Shown here piece by piece: positions 7,611-9,879 of a DNA stretch of 9,879 nt. Below the pieces are notes generated by a model. The model did no database searches and had not been told where the DNA came from. It worked only from the letters and a program-made list of their open reading frames with translations. Made by a program: the position numbers and the translations under genes. Each line of letters starts with the position of its first letter. The stretch's first letter is position 1. This stretch comes from JAAYWY01 sp050945275 (GTDB lineage Bacteria; Bacillota; DTU030; DUMP01). The DNA is taken from assembly GCA_050945275.1 (NCBI GenBank), contig JBMNSQ010000061.1, positions 1 to 9,879 on the forward strand, in the 5' to 3' direction.

Positions 7611-7703
7611 CTAAACCAGAGCAAGAACTGTTGTCGTTTTGGAGTCGACTCAGGCATATAGCCGCTATGCTAGCGAGGGTATATTAAAAAAGGGGAGAGG
7701 TCT
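7611..7703 (+). other. 93-bp pilZ-cheA spacer with a cluster of short palindromes
   Basis: This is the only sizeable gap in the window. It contains three perfect short inverted repeats: GAGTCGACTC (7642-7651), ATAGCCGCTAT (7658-7668) and the 5-bp hairpin CGCTA-TGC-TAGCG (7663-7675). The last two overlap and are mutually exclusive. None is followed by a T-run, so no terminator is called. GCCGCTAT at 7661-7668 resembles a flagellar sigma-factor -10 box but has no TAAA at the right distance. The cheA SD site is at 7691-7700. No open frame with a start and SD was found. It may be a plain leader, a weak operator or an RNA processing site. Confidence 0.4.
7691..7700 (+). promoter_or_regulatory. Shine-Dalgarno site of cheA
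   Basis: The purine tract AGGGGAGAGG ends 3 nt before ATG 7704, and its GGGGAG core is 6 nt away. It gives cheA its own ribosome entry, consistent with cheA not overlapping pilZ. Confidence 0.6.
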
Positions 7704-9737
7704 ATGTCAAATGATGTGTCGCAGTATAGAGAAGTGTTTTTCGCAGAAGCACAAGAACATTTACAAACCCTAAATGACGGTTTGCTATCGCTAGAGAAGA
7801 ACCCCAGCGATGAAGAAGCTATCAATGTCGTTTTTCGTAGCGCTCATACCATAAAAGGCATGGCTGCCACTATGGGTTTTAACACTATCACCATGCTTAC
7901 ACACCATTTAGAGGATGTATTGGACAAAGTCCGCGCTGGGACAGCAAAACTGTCGCCGCCACTATCAGATCTTCTTTTTCAAGGCGTAGATGCCCTCGAA
8001 AGCATTATGGCCGATGCCCAAAATGACGCTGAGCCAGGAGTGGAAGTAATAGACACTTTGCTGCAGGAAATAAGTCGCTGTAGCGGTACTGGCTCCTTAG
8101 ATCAAGCTGCGGTTATGAAAGAAGAAAAGCTTGATCAACAAATGGCCGATGGGATGCTTGAGCCCCACGAGCAGGGTGTAATAATTGAGGCTTTATCACG
8201 TGGATATCAGGCGTACTTTATTCAGGTGAAGCTGGCTTCGGACTGCTTAATGAAAGCGGTACGCGCTTTCTTAGTCTTTCAGCGGCTTCAACCCGAAGGC
8301 GAGATACTCCGGGTTGAACCGCCGGTTGAGGATTTAGAAGAGGAAAAGTTTGACCAATGTTTTCAGTTACTATTTGTTACTAAGCTCAACAAAGATAAGA
8401 TAAAGGAACTTATAATTGGAGTCAGTGATGTGGTGGACGCCAAGATTGTAGCCGTTGATTCTTTAACCGAGAGACAGAAGGCAACAGCGACAGCGGCAAA
8501 GACAAAGATTCCAGACAAAAGCCATCATCAGCTGACTACACAAACAGTTCGAATTGACATCCATCGGCTGGACAATCTTATGAATCTGGTAGGAGAATTG
8601 GTTATTACCAAGACCCGACTAGATCAGCTTTTGCTGGCTTACGGTTCGCCGGAAATTGAAGAAACGTTAAAATCTTTGTCGCGAGTTGCCAGTGGTCTGC
8701 AAGATGCGGTTATGAAAGCTCGTATGGTGCCTCTAGCACAAGTATTTAATCGTTTTCCTCGTATGGTAAGAGATTTAGCCCGAGAACTTGGTCGGGAAGT
8801 TGAATTTATTATCGAGGGAGAAGAAACTGAACTTGACCGTAGTGTTATTGATGAAATTGGTGATCCGTTGGTACATTTACTGCGAAATGCAATCGACCAT
8901 GGGGTGGAACCACCGACAGATAGAGTAGCCAAAGGTAAACCTGCTACTGCCAGTGTACGTCTTTTTGCCGGGTATGAGGGCAACCATGTTCTTATCGCAG
9001 TAGAAGACGATGGGGAAGGCATTCATCAGGACCTAGTGTTAAAGCAGGCTGAAAAGAAAGGGTTAATTACAGCTGAGCATGCAAAGCGATTAACTGGCGA
9101 GGAAATTTATCGGTTACTATTTTTACCGGGATTTTCTTCCTCAGATACGGTAAGTGATATCTCTGGCCGCGGCGTAGGTCTTGATGTGGTGCAAAACAAG
9201 ATCGAGTCGCTAGGAGGTAACGTTGAGGTTAGCAGTGTTCCTGGTGAAGGGACCAGGTTCAGTATCCGATTGCCTCTGACCTTAGCTATTATTCAGGCCC
9301 TTATGATTGAGTTAGGTAGGGAAATTTATGCGTTGCCTTTAGAAACAGTAGAAGAAATTCAGGTTCTAGAAACACACGCCATCAAAAAAGTTCGCGGACA
9401 AGAAGTAATGACGCTAAGGGGTGAAGTAGTGCCACTGGTTCGCCTGGCCCCTCTTCTCGATAGTCAGGACAGTAGTAGCAATAACCCGTTCGAGCTTCCA
9501 GTGGTGATAGTGCAAGGTAATGGTAACCGTGCCGGCTTAATAGTAGATAATTTAGTTGGCCAACGCGAAATAGTGATCAAGTCTTTAGGCCGGTTTTTCG
9601 GGGGACTGCCAGGAATTGCTGGTGCTACTATCTTAGGTGATGGTCGAGTGGCTCTAATTCTAGATCCTGGAGGAGTTTTGAATCTGGCTGAAAAACGACA
9701 CGACAGGCTAAATCAATTAAACCAATTAAGGAGGTAA
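7704..9737 (+). CDS. cheA: Chemotaxis histidine kinase CheA
   Basis: CheA autophosphorylates in receptor-CheW arrays at the membrane and passes phosphate to CheY and CheB. The 677 residues show all five domains. P1 (Hpt, about 1-125) has the phospho-accepting His48 in SAHTIKGMAATMGF. P2, the response-regulator docking domain, is about 157-252. P3, the dimerisation helices, is about 281-345 (RLDNLMNLVGELVITKTRL). The P4 ATPase is about 350-525, with N-box HLLRNAIDHG (391-400), G1 DDGEGI (435-440), F-box FLPGFSS (473-479) and G2 GRGVGLDVV (489-496, from Gly487-Arg488). P5, CheW-like, is about 530-665 (ALPLETVEEI, GEVVPLVRL, LIVDNLVGQREIVIKSLG). All catalytic residues are present. ATG 7704 is well supported by its SD site. 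The 3' end carries the cheW SD site. Its tail LNQLNQLRR comes from a 9-bp tandem repeat. Confidence 0.98.
   Translation: MSNDVSQYREVFFAEAQEHLQTLNDGLLSLEKNPSDEEAINVVFRSAHTIKGMAATMGFNTITMLTHHLEDVLDKVRAGTAKLSPPLSDLLFQGVDALESIMADAQNDAEPGVEVIDTLLQEISRCSGTGSLDQAAVMKEEKLDQQMADGMLEPHEQGVIIEALSRGYQAYFIQVKLASDCLMKAVRAFLVFQRLQPEGEILRVEPPVEDLEEEKFDQCFQLLFVTKLNKDKIKELIIGVSDVVDAKIVAVDSLTERQKATATAAKTKIPDKSHHQLTTQTVRIDIHRLDNLMNLVGELVITKTRLDQLLLAYGSPEIEETLKSLSRVASGLQDAVMKARMVPLAQVFNRFPRMVRDLARELGREVEFIIEGEETELDRSVIDEIGDPLVHLLRNAIDHGVEPPTDRVAKGKPATASVRLFAGYEGNHVLIAVEDDGEGIHQDLVLKQAEKKGLITAEHAKRLTGEEIYRLLFLPGFSSSDTVSDISGRGVGLDVVQNKIESLGGNVEVSSVPGEGTRFSIRLPLTLAIIQALMIELGREIYALPLETVEEIQVLETHAIKKVRGQEVMTLRGEVVPLVRLAPLLDSQDSSSNNPFELPVVIVQGNGNRAGLIVDNLVGQREIVIKSLGRFFGGLPGIAGATILGDGRVALILDPGGVLNLAEKRHDRLNQLNQLRR
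9708..9728 (+). repeat. Short imperfect 9-bp tandem repeat at the cheA 3' end
   Basis: Two and a third copies of a unit reading YTAAAYCAA encode the LNQLNQL tail of CheA. The first two copies differ at two positions. The stretch is AT-rich and lies immediately before the cheW SD site, so it may keep that site unstructured. A chance origin is equally possible. Confidence 0.45.
9728..9734 (+). promoter_or_regulatory. Shine-Dalgarno site of cheW, inside cheA
   Basis: AAGGAGG is formed by the final codons of cheA and lies 7 nt before ATG 9742. A ribosome ending cheA at TAA 9735-9737 is therefore already at the cheW start. This fits coupled synthesis of the two array partners. Confidence 0.7.
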
Positions 9738-9741
9738 ACTA

Positions 9742-9879
9742 ATGAAGAGGAAAGAAAGGCAACTGGTAGTATTTAATCTTGGGCAGGAAGAATATGGCGT
9801 AGATATTCTGCAAGTTCAAGAAATAAAACGGCTTACCGAGATTACCCGTGTCCCAAATGCTCCAGACTTTGTTGAAGGG
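9742..9879 (+). CDS. cheW: Chemotaxis coupling protein CheW (3' end beyond window)
   Basis: CheW links chemoreceptors to CheA in signalling arrays. Only the first 46 codons are in the window. They read as a CheW domain start: a short charged leader (MKRKERQ), the first strand LVVFNLGQEEYGVDI (8-22), VQEIKRLTEITRVPNAP (25-41) and FVEG, just where the family continues into the conserved NLRG motif. The frame is open to the window end. The start is fixed by AAGGAGG 7 nt upstream and by the family N-terminus. The gene begins 4 nt after the cheA stop, so the two are almost certainly co-translated. A CheV protein, which adds a receiver domain after a CheW domain, cannot be excluded without the 3' end. 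CheW is the usual neighbour. Confidence 0.93.
   Translation, partial: MKRKERQLVVFNLGQEEYGVDILQVQEIKRLTEITRVPNAPDFVEG

Noticed and set aside
7661..7668. GCCGCTAT as a SigD-like -10 box for cheA
   Set aside because: One mismatch in the box and no -35 element 14-16 nt upstream. It is more simply part of the palindromes.
7631..7685. Possible sigma-A promoter before cheA (TTGTCG as -35, or TATATT at 7680-7685 as -10)
   Set aside because: TTGTCG has no good -10 at 16-18 nt. TATATT has no -35 and would start transcription almost on the SD site.
7616..7772. Open frame through the pilZ-cheA spacer into cheA (frame 7616-7772)
   Set aside because: No start codon with an SD site. The upstream in-frame ATG at 7597 is cut off by a stop after five codons. 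It is too short to call a gene or a cheB remnant.
8639..9022. Long minus-strand open frame opposite cheA
   Set aside because: It mirrors the strongly conserved P3/P4 region of CheA. Its product is low-complexity Ser/Arg/Thr-rich with no recognisable domain, which is typical of an antisense shadow.

Overview
The window is a continuous run of same-strand genes from a bacterial flagellar/chemotaxis (fla/che) operon. The order is fliP-fliQ-fliR-flhB-flhA-flhF-flhG-pilZ(ycgR-like)-cheA-cheW. It resembles the Bacillus/Clostridia fla/che operon, in which fliPQR-flhB-flhA-flhF-flhG are followed by che genes. Gene order, purine-rich Shine-Dalgarno (SD) sites, GTG/TTG starts and intermediate base composition point to a Bacillota (Firmicutes) member, most likely an environmental Clostridia-type anaerobe. 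I cannot name a genus from the sequence.

Layout: positions 1-5020 encode the integral-membrane flagellar type III export apparatus. FliP, FliQ and FliR form the export gate core, FlhB is the substrate-specificity switch and FlhA is the large gate protein with a cytoplasmic ring domain. Positions 5017-6955 encode the SRP-type GTPase FlhF and the MinD-like ATPase FlhG, which set flagellar position and number. Positions 6969-7610 encode a PilZ-domain c-di-GMP receptor of the YcgR type. A 93-bp spacer without a convincing gene or terminator follows. Positions 7704-9737 encode the chemotaxis histidine kinase CheA, and the window ends 46 codons into cheW.

The genes are tightly packed. flhA/flhF overlap as ATGA, flhF/flhG overlap by 8 nt, and fliR/flhB overlap by about 32 nt. 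The SD of flhG lies in the end of flhF and the SD of cheW lies in the end of cheA. Together these suggest one transcript with translational coupling. No terminator, tRNA, rRNA, insertion sequence or CRISPR array was seen.

Three starts need care. fliQ is best started at GTG 783 (89 aa). flhB is best started at TTG 1819 (372 aa). pilZ starts at GTG 6969. I see no wholly new system here. The items most worth a second look are the pilZ gene with no cheB between flhG and cheA, the palindrome-rich cheA leader, and the fliR/flhB overlap with its odd CxxC-bearing FlhB N-terminus.
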